A DNA stretch of 13,889 bases from LSNR01 sp964603325 (GTDB taxonomy: Bacteria > Patescibacteriota > Minisyncoccia > Moranbacterales > UBA9337): the NCBI GenBank assembly GCA_964603325.1, contig CAZRUH010000016.1, positions 1 to 13,889 on the forward strand, in the 5' to 3' direction. Each line of letters opens with the position of its first letter. Within the stretch, counting starts at the first letter, position 1. The notes under the pieces were generated by a model that did not search any database, was not told where the DNA came from, and saw nothing but the letters and a program-made list of their open reading frames with translations. Below, piece by piece: positions 1 to 5,643 of this stretch. The position numbers and the translations under genes were made by a program.

Positions 1-20
1 CGGGATTTCCCCGCTTTTTT
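1..20 (+). terminator. Rho-independent terminator, cut by the window edge
   Basis: CGGG at 1-4 pairs with CCCG at 10-13 around a 5-nt loop, followed by C and then six T. The base before position 1 is outside the window and may extend the stem through C14. It probably ends a + strand gene lying to the left. Confidence 0.6.
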
Positions 21-107
21 AATAAAAAGAACTTTCTTTTGTTAATAAAATTAGTATGGATTATTATTATTGCTATGTCAAGAAGAAATAGACGATAGGA
101 GGAAGTG

Positions 108-155
108 ATGAGATTTTTAATGGAATATTTTTTATCTAGCGGTTTTTGGTTATAG
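108..155 (+). other. 15-codon mini-ORF with a perfect Shine-Dalgarno
   Basis: AGGAGG at 97-102 lies 5 nt before an ATG that opens a 15-codon frame (MRFLMEYFLSSGFWL) ending in TAG. An Arg-rich 7-codon frame (MSRRNRR, 75-98) ends inside the same AGGAGG. The perfect SD stands out because most genes here have none. It could be a hydrophobic leader peptide, the remnant of a lost gene, or chance. The rest of 21-186 shows nothing I recognise. Confidence 0.2.
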
Positions 156-186
156 TGTTATTTTATTGAATGTAGCATGTGGTGTA

Positions 187-215
187 TTGAGTGAAGTTAG
201 ATTTTATGCTAAAAT
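187..215 (+). promoter_or_regulatory. Extended -10 promoter for the DUF6922-like remnant
   Basis: TTGAGT (187-192) is separated by 17 bp from TAAAAT (210-215), with the extended -10 dinucleotide TG at 207-208. The expected transcription start, about 7 nt downstream, falls on the ATG at 222, so the transcript would be leaderless or nearly so. The TATGCTA core (205-211) recurs in the gyrB promoter. Confidence 0.55.
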
Positions 216-221
216 TAAGGT

Positions 222-503
222 ATGAATGAGCAAAAGAAGGAAAATGAAATACCAAAATTTGTGAGACCATTTTTGTGGTCTTATGATTTATCATAAGTTA
301 ATTTGGAGAAAGATAAGCAAATTATTATTAAAAACATTCTTGATTTAGGAACCAGAGAAGCGACGGAGTGGCTGAAGAATGTTTATTTAGAAGAAGAAAT
401 CAGGGAGGTTATTAAAAAATCTATTAGAACGGCTTGGAGTAAAAAATCTATCAATTATTGGAGCCTGATTTATGAAGTAGAACCAAAAGAAAAGAGATTT
501 TAA
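222..503 (+). pseudogene. DUF6922-like protein, interrupted by an in-frame TAA
   Basis: An ATG at 222 opens a frame whose start (F-L-W-S-Y-D-L-S, ending at 293) and whose downstream part (from TTG at 303: L-E-K-D-K-Q-I-I-I-K-N) form one continuous protein in the same frame, split only by TAA at 294-296. Family members as I remember them have Lys at this position, so AAA to TAA is the simplest explanation. Without the stop the product would be about 93 residues with the usual central W-L..V-Y helix and a C-terminal Y-W-S-L-I-Y motif. Genes of this type usually sit directly upstream of an AbiEii nucleotidyltransferase toxin, and a fragment of one follows here. The 66-codon frame from TTG 303 could in principle still be translated, but it lacks the conserved N-terminus and has no SD. 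The family name is from memory; the nonsense codon itself is directly visible. Confidence 0.7.
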
Positions 504-619
504 AAAGTCTAATTTATTTTAATGATGTTGTTGAGGAAAAAATTATATTTAAAAATAATCAGGAAGTTTCTTTTGAGGAGGTGAAAAAAATTTTGATAGA
601 AAGAGTAAAACAATTATAA
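494..619 (+). pseudogene. C-terminal remnant of an AbiEii-type nucleotidyltransferase toxin
   Basis: A frame offset from the preceding remnant reads E-I-L-K-S-L-I-Y-F-N-D-V-V-E-E and then S-F-E-E-V-K-K-I-L before a stop at 617-619. This matches the typical tail of AbiEii/AbiGii nucleotidyltransferase toxins (K-S-L-V-Y-F-x-D-A-E ... W-E-E-V-K). Only about 41 codons remain; the nucleotidyltransferase core, normally some 200 residues, is gone. The fragment begins inside the last codons of the DUF6922-like frame, so one deletion probably removed everything between the end of the partner gene and the tail of the toxin. It has no start codon or ribosome binding site and is presumably not expressed. 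Confidence 0.6.
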
Positions 620-639
620 ACAATTAGGTAATTAAAAAT

Positions 640-1049
640 ATGAAAATTTATTTTGCTGGATCTATTAGGGGGGGCGAGATGATCAGGGAATGTATTTTAA
701 GATTATTAAATATCTAAAAAAATACGGAGAAGTTTTGACGGAGTATATTGCAGACAAAAATATTTCCGAAAAAGGTGAAGACAATCTAGATAGTCAATAT
801 ATTTACCAAAGAGATGTAGAGTGGCTAAAGCTAAGTGATGTTATTATAGCTGAAGTATCTAACCCTTCACTGGGGGTTGGTTATGAAATAGCACTGGCGG
901 AAATTTTGAAGAAAAAAATTATTTGTTTGTACAATAGTAATAGTGAAAAACAATTATCAGCAATGATTGAAGGAAATGAAAATATAATTATTTTAAAGTA
1001 TATAACGGTAGACGATATTAGAAGCAATATAAAAAGATATTTGTCTTAA
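640..1049 (+). pseudogene. DNPH1/RCL-like 2'-deoxynucleoside 5'-phosphate N-hydrolase, frameshifted
   Basis: The family hydrolyses the N-glycosidic bond of deoxynucleoside 5'-monophosphates, giving the free base and deoxyribose 5-phosphate. From ATG 640 the frame reads M-K-I-Y-F-A-G-S-I-R-G-G, the hallmark N-terminus, then leaves the conserved frame and stops at 715-717. The rest continues in another frame from CGA at 675 (R-D-D-Q-G-M-Y-F-K). The shift lies in the G run at 668-674: seven G are present and eight would restore one 136-residue protein, the normal length. In the restored numbering Asp59 (Q-R-D-V-E-W-L) and Glu83 (G-V-G-Y-E-I-A) have the 24-residue spacing of the catalytic Asp and Glu of mammalian RCL. 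The L-S-A-M-I-E-G segment also matches. An internal start at ATG 690 would give 119 residues but lose the substrate-binding loop. The break may be real decay, slippage at the G run, or a sequencing error. The tmk gene follows 175 bp downstream. Confidence 0.75.
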
Positions 1050-1067
1050 TTTTGTGAGAGTAATCAA

Positions 1068-1076
1068 TTATCCACA
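1068..1076 (+). promoter_or_regulatory. Perfect DnaA-box sequence
   Basis: TTATCCACA matches the consensus high-affinity DnaA box exactly. It lies in the 175-bp gap between the DNPH1-like remnant and tmk. It is a single copy with no obvious cluster or AT-rich unwinding element around it, so an origin is not supported. It could be an isolated DnaA regulatory site or chance. The rest of this gap contains a 27-codon open stretch (1093-1176) ending C-K-C-V that I could not assign. Confidence 0.35.
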
Positions 1077-1209
1077 TTGCCAATATTGATAATCGTGTAT
1101 AGTTAAAAAAGGTGATGGTTTAAGCGTAGAACAATATTATTTGGGATTGGATTTTGAATTATGTAAGTGTGTGTAGGGAATGATATTTTGAAGAATAAAT
1201 AATTAAATT

Positions 1210-1217
1210 CGGGGGTG
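1210..1217 (+). promoter_or_regulatory. G-rich ribosome binding site of tmk
   Basis: CGGGGGTG lies 7 nt before the ATG at 1225. It is one of the few clear purine-rich ribosome binding sites in the window and fixes the tmk start. CGGGGG (1210-1215) is exactly complementary to CCCCCG in the loop of the structured RNA just downstream of tmk. Confidence 0.5.
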
Positions 1218-1224
1218 TAAACAA

Positions 1225-1932
1225 ATGAAAAAGGAGATTAAAAAAAATAAAAAGGGCAAATTTATTGTAGTAGAAGGAACGGATGGTTGTGGTAAAAAAA
1301 CGCAGACGGAGTTATTGGTTAAGAGATTGAAAAAAGAAGGTTATAAAGTAGCAACGATTGATTTTCCACAGTATTATAATAATTTTTTTGGGAAATTTAT
1401 TGGAGAATGTTTGGCTGGTGAGCATGGAGATTTTGTTAAGCTTGATCCAAAAATTGCTTCTGTTTTATACGCAGCTGATCGTTTTGAGTCCAGTCAAAAA
1501 ATTGTCAAGTGGCTGAAGGAGGGGCGAATAGTTATTGCTGACCGTTACGCTAACTCCAACCAAACGCATCAAGGCGGAAAAATTGTTGACGCCCATAAGC
1601 GGCGAGAATTTTTAAAGTGGTTAGACGAAATGGAGTTTGGTGTTTTCAAAATTCCTAGACCGGATTTGATTATTTATTTGAATGTACCCTTAAAGTTCAG
1701 TTTGGAAATGTTGAAGAATAAAAATAATGAAGAGAAGAAAAAATATTTGAATGGCAAGAAAGATGTTCTTGAAAATGATTTAAAACATTTACAGAATGCT
1801 AAGCGAAGTGCCTTGAATTTAGTTAAGGAAAATAATAACTGGGTAGATATTCAATGTGTCCGTAATGGAAAATTATTAAGTATTGAAAAAATTGGTGAGA
1901 TGGTTTGGAGGGAAATCGGAATGGTTAATTGA
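1225..1932 (+). CDS. tmk: Thymidylate kinase (dTMP kinase)
   Basis: Phosphorylates dTMP to dTDP with ATP, the step that commits thymidylate to DNA synthesis; the enzyme is cytoplasmic. The 235-residue protein has an N-terminal P-loop at residues 18-26 (G-T-D-G-C-G-K-K-T), in which the usual Ser/Thr after the Lys is itself Lys, followed by Thr. The dTMP-binding D-F-P segment is near residue 47, the D-R-Y motif at 106-108 is followed by N-S-N-Q-T-H-Q-G-G-K, and an I-I-Y-L-N-V strand with a charged lid region follows. The length is slightly above the usual 200-220 because of a Lys-rich N-terminal tail of about 11 residues. The start is supported by the G-rich RBS. It stands next to a deoxynucleotide N-hydrolase-like gene, so the pair may once have acted on the same deoxynucleoside monophosphate pool. 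The next promoter overlaps its stop codon, so tmk is probably transcribed on its own or with the upstream gene. Confidence 0.9.
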   Translation: MKKEIKKNKKGKFIVVEGTDGCGKKTQTELLVKRLKKEGYKVATIDFPQYYNNFFGKFIGECLAGEHGDFVKLDPKIASVLYAADRFESSQKIVKWLKEGRIVIADRYANSNQTHQGGKIVDAHKRREFLKWLDEMEFGVFKIPRPDLIIYLNVPLKFSLEMLKNKNNEEKKKYLNGKKDVLENDLKHLQNAKRSALNLVKENNNWVDIQCVRNGKLLSIEKIGEMVWREIGMVN

Positions 1933-1956
1933 CATAAGTTTTTTTTCTTCTACAAT
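1929..1956 (+). promoter_or_regulatory. Near-consensus promoter of the structured RNA
   Basis: TTGACA (1929-1934, overlapping the tmk stop codon) and TACAAT (1951-1956) are separated by 16 bp. It is the best -35/-10 pair in the window. The expected start, 6-8 nt after the -10 box, is at about 1962-1964, which coincides with the first base of the outer helix of the RNA that follows. Confidence 0.65.
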
Positions 1957-1961
1957 TATAG

Positions 1962-2060
1962 TATACCGTAAATACTTGCATCGGTTTCTCTCTCCCCCGT
2001 GTTGTTTTTTTGTGCCGATGCAAGGTGAGAGGTATAACAAAACACGGGGGATTTTTTTTT
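1962..2060 (+). ncRNA. ~99-nt structured RNA with a pseudoknot and U-tract end
   Basis: Two long perfect helices interlock. Helix A pairs TATACC (1962-1967) with GGTATA (2031-2036), then across an asymmetric internal loop CTTGCATCGG (1975-1984) with CCGATGCAAG (2015-2024). Helix B pairs TCCCCCGTGTT (1993-2003), which lies in the loop of helix A, with AACACGGGGGA (2041-2051) outside it, followed by nine T. A and B cross, giving an H-type pseudoknot with connecting loops of about 8, 11 and 16 nt, or two alternative folds. It has its own promoter and ends in a terminator-like U tract, so it is either a free-standing small RNA or a leader that controls read-through into the CHC2 gene, whose ATG lies 19 nt beyond. 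It does not match any riboswitch or ncRNA consensus I can recall (not preQ1, fluoride, ZTP, SRP or 6S). The pairing is directly visible; the function is unknown. Confidence 0.65.
1993..2060 (+). terminator. Terminator stem with long loop (helix B) and T9
   Basis: An 11-bp GC-rich perfect stem (1993-2003 with 2041-2051) is followed directly by nine T. Its loop of 37 nt is far longer than in ordinary intrinsic terminators and contains one arm of helix A, which is why I treat it as part of the structured RNA. It may also end transcripts reading through from tmk. Confidence 0.65.
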
Positions 2061-2079
2061 AATCTTTATTTTAGTTGGT

Positions 2080-2487
2080 ATGAAGAATATAGATAATATA
2101 ATCTCATCTGACAGTGCGAATGACAGTGCGAAAAAAAGAAGGAGAGATAGGTTTGAACAGTATATTGAGAGAATAAATCAAGAGACAAGAATTATACAGG
2201 TAGCTATATTATTAGGATATAGAAAGCTTAAGCCAAAAAAATCATTGGATAAATATAGTCGTAGTATAAAAATACTCTGTCCATCTCATAAAGAAGACAC
2301 CCCATCTTGTTCATTAGATCCATTCCGGAATATTTTTAATTGTATGGGGTGTGGAACAGGTGGTAATGTTTATGATTTTGTTTTTCAGCACTTTAAGAGG
2401 ATGAATTATTCTGATAAATTAGCCAGGCAAAAGACGGCTAAATTTTTTAAAAAAAATTTTAATATTTCTCTTTCAAATGAAAAGTAA
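2080..2487 (+). CDS. Stand-alone DnaG-type CHC2 zinc-finger protein
   Basis: A 135-residue protein whose core matches the N-terminal zinc-binding domain of bacterial primase: an amphipathic lead-in with V-A-I-L-L-G-Y (41-47), then Cys67-Pro-Ser-His70, E-D-T-P-S-C-S, and Cys88-Met-Gly-Cys91 followed by G-G-N-V-Y-D-F-V. All four zinc ligands are present. There is no RNA polymerase (TOPRIM) domain and no helicase-binding domain, so it cannot prime by itself. Such proteins are expected to bind single-stranded DNA and occur in phage, plasmid and CPR genomes. The N-terminal 25 residues are Ser/Asp/Asn-rich followed by a basic K-K-R-R-R-D-R stretch and include a 12-bp tandem duplication. There is no SD, and the gene begins 19 nt after the U tract of the structured RNA, which leaves little room for its own promoter and suggests read-through control. 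The role is inferred from the domain only. Confidence 0.75.
   Translation: MKNIDNIISSDSANDSAKKRRRDRFEQYIERINQETRIIQVAILLGYRKLKPKKSLDKYSRSIKILCPSHKEDTPSCSLDPFRNIFNCMGCGTGGNVYDFVFQHFKRMNYSDKLARQKTAKFFKKNFNISLSNEK
2109..2132 (+). repeat. Perfect 12-bp tandem duplication inside the CHC2 gene
   Basis: TGACAGTGCGAA occurs twice in direct succession (2109-2120 and 2121-2132) and keeps frame, encoding the repeated D-S-A pattern near the N-terminus. It looks like a recent slippage event in a non-conserved tail. Confidence 0.8.
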
Positions 2488-2488
2488 A

Positions 2489-2556
2489 TTATTAAATAAG
2501 CGTGCGAGAATATGGTAAAGAAAATTTCTTTTTTTTGGATAACACTTATTTAATAA
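2489..2556. repeat. 12-bp AT-rich inverted repeat after the CHC2 gene
   Basis: TTATTAAATAAG (2489-2500) and CTTATTTAATAA (2545-2556) are perfect inverse copies separated by 44 nt. The loop holds a second small palindrome (GAAA-A-TTTC followed by a T run, about 2520-2536) that may act as a weak terminator for the CHC2 transcript. The arms are pure AT except one base, so stability is low. Confidence 0.45.
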
Positions 2557-2664
2557 GAAGTAAAATAAGAATTAAAAAAGATAAATACAACGGTAAGGAA
2601 TTATAAAATCGGGGATAGTATTGCGAATAATGGTTTAATACGCTTCTTTTAAAAAAACATAATA

Positions 2665-2678
2665 TATGCTAGTATAAT
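2665..2678 (+). promoter_or_regulatory. gyrB promoter (-10 region)
   Basis: TATGCTAGTATAAT contains a consensus TATAAT at 2673-2678 and shares TATGCTA with the promoter at 205-215. The -35 region is poor (T/A-rich, about 2649-2654). The start would lie near 2685, giving a leader of about 95 nt before gyrB. The leader is AT-rich except for a short CACCGGG segment, and I see no strong hairpin in it. Confidence 0.5.
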
Positions 2679-2779
2679 AAAGTGATTGAGTGAGCAAGCA
2701 CCGGGTTTATTGTTGAAATAAAAGTAATTTTTATTTTTAAAATGGTGTTTTTTTAATGTTTTAATTTCGGTTTAATTTT

Positions 2780-4804
2780 ATGGCAAAAAAGGATATCAAG
2801 AAAAGTTCTTATGGAGCAAAATCAATTCAAGTTTTGGAGGGATTAGATCCGGTCAGGAAGCGACCGGGAATGTATATTGGTGGAACATCTTTGGAGGGAT
2901 TGCATCATTTAATTTGGGAAGTGGTAAACAATTCTATTGATGAGGCGATGGCCGGCTTTTGTAATGATATCAAAATAGAACTTTTGCCAAATAATATAAT
3001 TTCGGTAACTGATAACGGGCGAGGTATTCCGGTTGAGAAACATGCTCAAACAAAAAAGTCAACGCTGGAAACGGTAATGACTGTTCTTCATGCCGGAGGA
3101 AAATTTGAAGGGGACGGTTACAAAGTTTCCGGGGGACTGCATGGAGTGGGAGTTTCGGTAGTAAACGCCCTTTCCTCTTGGACGAAAGCGGAGGTTTATA
3201 GAGACGGTTTTGTCTGGAAGCAAGAATATAAACGAGGAAAAAGACTTTCGGCGGTAAAGAAGGGCGAAAAAACAAGTAAAACCGGAACAAAAATTACATT
3301 CCAAGCCGATTCAAAGATATTTCCAAGAATAGAATATAGTTGGAAAAAAATTTTGGATTACATTAGACAACAGGCATATCTAACAAAGGGAGTGCGAATA
3401 ATTTTAGAGGATTATCGTAAAATTGAAGTTGATTTTTTAAAAAACGAAAAAATAAACAAAAAAGAAGAGTATAAAGTTAAGAAGTATGGATTTTATTTTG
3501 ATGGAGGGATTGTTTCTTTCGTTAATTATTTAAACAGAGGTAAGGAAATAAAAAATAAAAAACCGGTTTATATAGAGAAAGAAGTAAATGATGTGCAAGT
3601 TGAGATTTCCTTACAGTATACAGATGGGTTTAAGGAGCATCTATATTCATTTGCAAACAATATTTATACCGTAGAAGGAGGAACTCATGTTTCCGGATTT
3701 AGAACGGCATTGACAAGAGTTTTAAATAATTATGCAAAGAAAAATAATCTCATTAAAGGAAAAGATGTTAGTTTGACTTCTGATGATGTGCGTGAAGGAT
3801 TGACAGCGGTGGTAAGTGTAAAACTGAAGGAACCGCAATTTGAAGGACAAACTAAGGCAAAACTGGGCAATGGTGAAATTAAGGGAGTAGTTTTAACGAT
3901 AATGGCAGAAGGTTTAATGGACTATTTGGAAACCAATCCAAAGGATGCTAAAGAAATTATTGGAAAATGTTTTTTAACGGCAAAGGCTAGAATTGCAGCT
4001 CGTGCGGCAAAAGATGCGGTTGTCAGAAAAGGAGCTCTGGAGGGAATGACTCTTCCCGGTAAATTGGCTGATTGTTCCAGTAGAAAAATGGAAGAATCGG
4101 AATTGTATATAGTTGAGGGAGATTCTGCCGGAGGATCGGCAAAACAAGGGCGAGACAGGAGATTTCAAGCGATTTTGCCTTTGCGCGGAAAGCTGGTTAA
4201 TGTGGAAAAAACAACTTTGGATAAGGTTGTAAAATCCGATACACTGAAACCGATAATTATTGCTCTTGGAGCCGGAATCGGCGAGAGCATGGACTTAAGC
4301 AAATTAAGATACGGAAAAATAATCATCATGGCTGATGCTGATGTTGATGGTAGTCATATTCGGACATTATTGTTGACCTTTTTTTATAGATATTTTGAAG
4401 AGTTGGTAAAAAAGGGTCATATTTATGTTGCTCAGCCTCCTCTTTATCAAATTAAAAAGGGCAAGGAGGTTTTTTATGCTTACACAGATAGAGATAAAGA
4501 CGATATATTAAAAAAAATGGGAGTAAAAAACATTAAAGAATCGGATATAAACGAAAGTGATGATAGTGATGTTAAGAAAAAAACAGGGGTAAATATTCAG
4601 CGATACAAGGGTTTAGGTGAGATGAATCCTGAACAATTGTGGCAAACGACAATGGATCCCGATAATAGAAAGATGTTGCGTATTGGTATTGAAGATGCCG
4701 AAGAGGCGGATAAAACATTTACTCTCTTAATGGGAAGCGAAGTAGAGCCTCGTCGCAGATTTATTCAGATGCACGCTAAGAATGTTAAAAATCTAGACAT
4801 ATAA
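2780..4804 (+). CDS. gyrB: DNA gyrase subunit B
   Basis: ATPase subunit of the type II topoisomerase that, with GyrA, introduces negative supercoils. The 674-residue protein shows the full family order. The GHKL ATPase domain has Glu47 (catalytic base) and Asn51 in E-V-V-N-N-S-I-D-E-A, Asp78 in D-N-G-R-G-I-P, and the lid G-G-L-H-G-V-G-V-S. The transducer carries Lys359 in E-G-Q-T-K. The TOPRIM domain has Glu446 in E-G-D-S-A-G-G and Asp519/Asp521 in M-A-D-A-D-V-D-G. The tail has Q-R-Y-K-G-L-G-E-M-N-P-E-Q-L-W and ends V-K-N-L-D-I. The Q-L-W form and the ending favour GyrB over ParE. It lacks the ~165-residue insert of the enterobacterial TOPRIM domain, as most bacterial GyrBs do. There is no SD before the ATG. 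Its partner gyrA is not in the window. It heads a same-strand run whose next gene is 55 bp away. Confidence 0.97.
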   Translation: MAKKDIKKSSYGAKSIQVLEGLDPVRKRPGMYIGGTSLEGLHHLIWEVVNNSIDEAMAGFCNDIKIELLPNNIISVTDNGRGIPVEKHAQTKKSTLETVMTVLHAGGKFEGDGYKVSGGLHGVGVSVVNALSSWTKAEVYRDGFVWKQEYKRGKRLSAVKKGEKTSKTGTKITFQADSKIFPRIEYSWKKILDYIRQQAYLTKGVRIILEDYRKIEVDFLKNEKINKKEEYKVKKYGFYFDGGIVSFVNYLNRGKEIKNKKPVYIEKEVNDVQVEISLQYTDGFKEHLYSFANNIYTVEGGTHVSGFRTALTRVLNNYAKKNNLIKGKDVSLTSDDVREGLTAVVSVKLKEPQFEGQTKAKLGNGEIKGVVLTIMAEGLMDYLETNPKDAKEIIGKCFLTAKARIAARAAKDAVVRKGALEGMTLPGKLADCSSRKMEESELYIVEGDSAGGSAKQGRDRRFQAILPLRGKLVNVEKTTLDKVVKSDTLKPIIIALGAGIGESMDLSKLRYGKIIIMADADVDGSHIRTLLLTFFYRYFEELVKKGHIYVAQPPLYQIKKGKEVFYAYTDRDKDDILKKMGVKNIKESDINESDDSDVKKKTGVNIQRYKGLGEMNPEQLWQTTMDPDNRKMLRIGIEDAEEADKTFTLLMGSEVEPRRRFIQMHAKNVKNLDI

Positions 4805-4859
4805 TTTCCGCTAAAACATATTTGCTTTGTTAAGGCATAAAATTTGACGTAATCACCCT

Positions 4860-5636
4860 ATGAAACAACATGAGAATTATAGAGAACTTATTTGGACATT
4901 GGCTAAAACAGATTTTAAATTGCGTTACCATGGTTCTGTTCTGGGATATTTTTGGGCAATTTTAAAACCGTTACTAATGTTTTTGGTTTTAAATTTTGTT
5001 TTTTCCGCCATGTTTAATCCCAGAAACACCGGAGCAAATTATTATTCTTTACAATTAATAGTTGCTATTATGATGTTTAATTTTTTTTCAGAAGGAACCA
5101 GCTCCGGAATGGCATCTCTGTTGAGTAAAGCGCAACTGGTTAACAAAATATATATTCCCAGATGGACTATTATTTTAGCATCAACGGTGAATGCAGTTTT
5201 GGTGTATTTAATGAATTTAGTAGTGATTATCAGTTTTTTTATTTGGCAAAAATATATCCCAAGTATTGAAGCGATATTTTTATTTTTATTTTTTTCAGTT
5301 TTAATTTATATTATAATCCTCTCTTTTTCATTGGTTACCGCTCCCCTGTATGTTAAATTTCGTGACCTAGCGATGATTTGGGAAGTTTTGATAACCATTC
5401 TTTTTTACGGCAGTCCCGTGATTTATCCTTTATCTATTTTGCCGGTATATATTCAACGAACAATCTTAGTTAATCCAATGGCTTTTATAATTCATTTTGT
5501 CAAAGAGGCTCTTACCAATAATCATTTTCCGGATGCTTGGCAAATTATTTTATTTACATTTTTGCTATGCGTAGCATTTGTTTTTAGTATATTTTTGTAC
5601 AAAAAACTAATTAAAAATGTTGCTGAAAATTTATAA
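4860..5636 (+). CDS. ABC-2 type polysaccharide/O-antigen export permease (Wzm/TagG-like)
   Basis: Integral membrane subunit of an ABC exporter that carries lipid-linked glycans across the cytoplasmic membrane. The 258-residue protein has the diagnostic amphipathic start (L-A-K-T-D-F-K-L-R-Y-H-G-S-V-L-G-Y-F-W) followed by about six hydrophobic segments near residues 33-52, 62-78, 105-128, 138-158, 170-192 and 225-248. It also has the family motifs L-L-S-K-A-Q-L-V-N-K-I-Y-I-P-R and V-K-F-R-D-L. The Wzt/TagH-type ATPase that normally follows the permease is absent; murJ follows after 7 bp. The ATPase must be encoded elsewhere or the permease uses a shared one. Which glycan it exports cannot be read from the sequence. 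There is no SD at ATG 4860; an alternative start is not evident because the conserved N-terminus begins within a few residues. Confidence 0.85.
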   Translation: MKQHENYRELIWTLAKTDFKLRYHGSVLGYFWAILKPLLMFLVLNFVFSAMFNPRNTGANYYSLQLIVAIMMFNFFSEGTSSGMASLLSKAQLVNKIYIPRWTIILASTVNAVLVYLMNLVVIISFFIWQKYIPSIEAIFLFLFFSVLIYIIILSFSLVTAPLYVKFRDLAMIWEVLITILFYGSPVIYPLSILPVYIQRTILVNPMAFIIHFVKEALTNNHFPDAWQIILFTFLLCVAFVFSIFLYKKLIKNVAENL

Positions 5637-5643
5637 CAGATAA

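Noticed and set aside
1093..1176. 27-codon open stretch ending C-K-C-V before tmk, possibly a zinc-ribbon relic
   Set aside because: It is preceded by two stop codons, has no start, and only one CxC pair is clear; too little to call even a pseudogene.
1929..2060. Reading the 1993-2060 stem as a plain tmk terminator only
   Set aside because: A 37-nt loop that contains one arm of a second perfect 10-bp helix, together with a near-consensus promoter immediately upstream, is more than a simple terminator needs.
2970..4168. Minus-strand frames inside gyrB
   Set aside because: They are antisense shadows of strongly conserved gyrB codons and have no motifs of their own.
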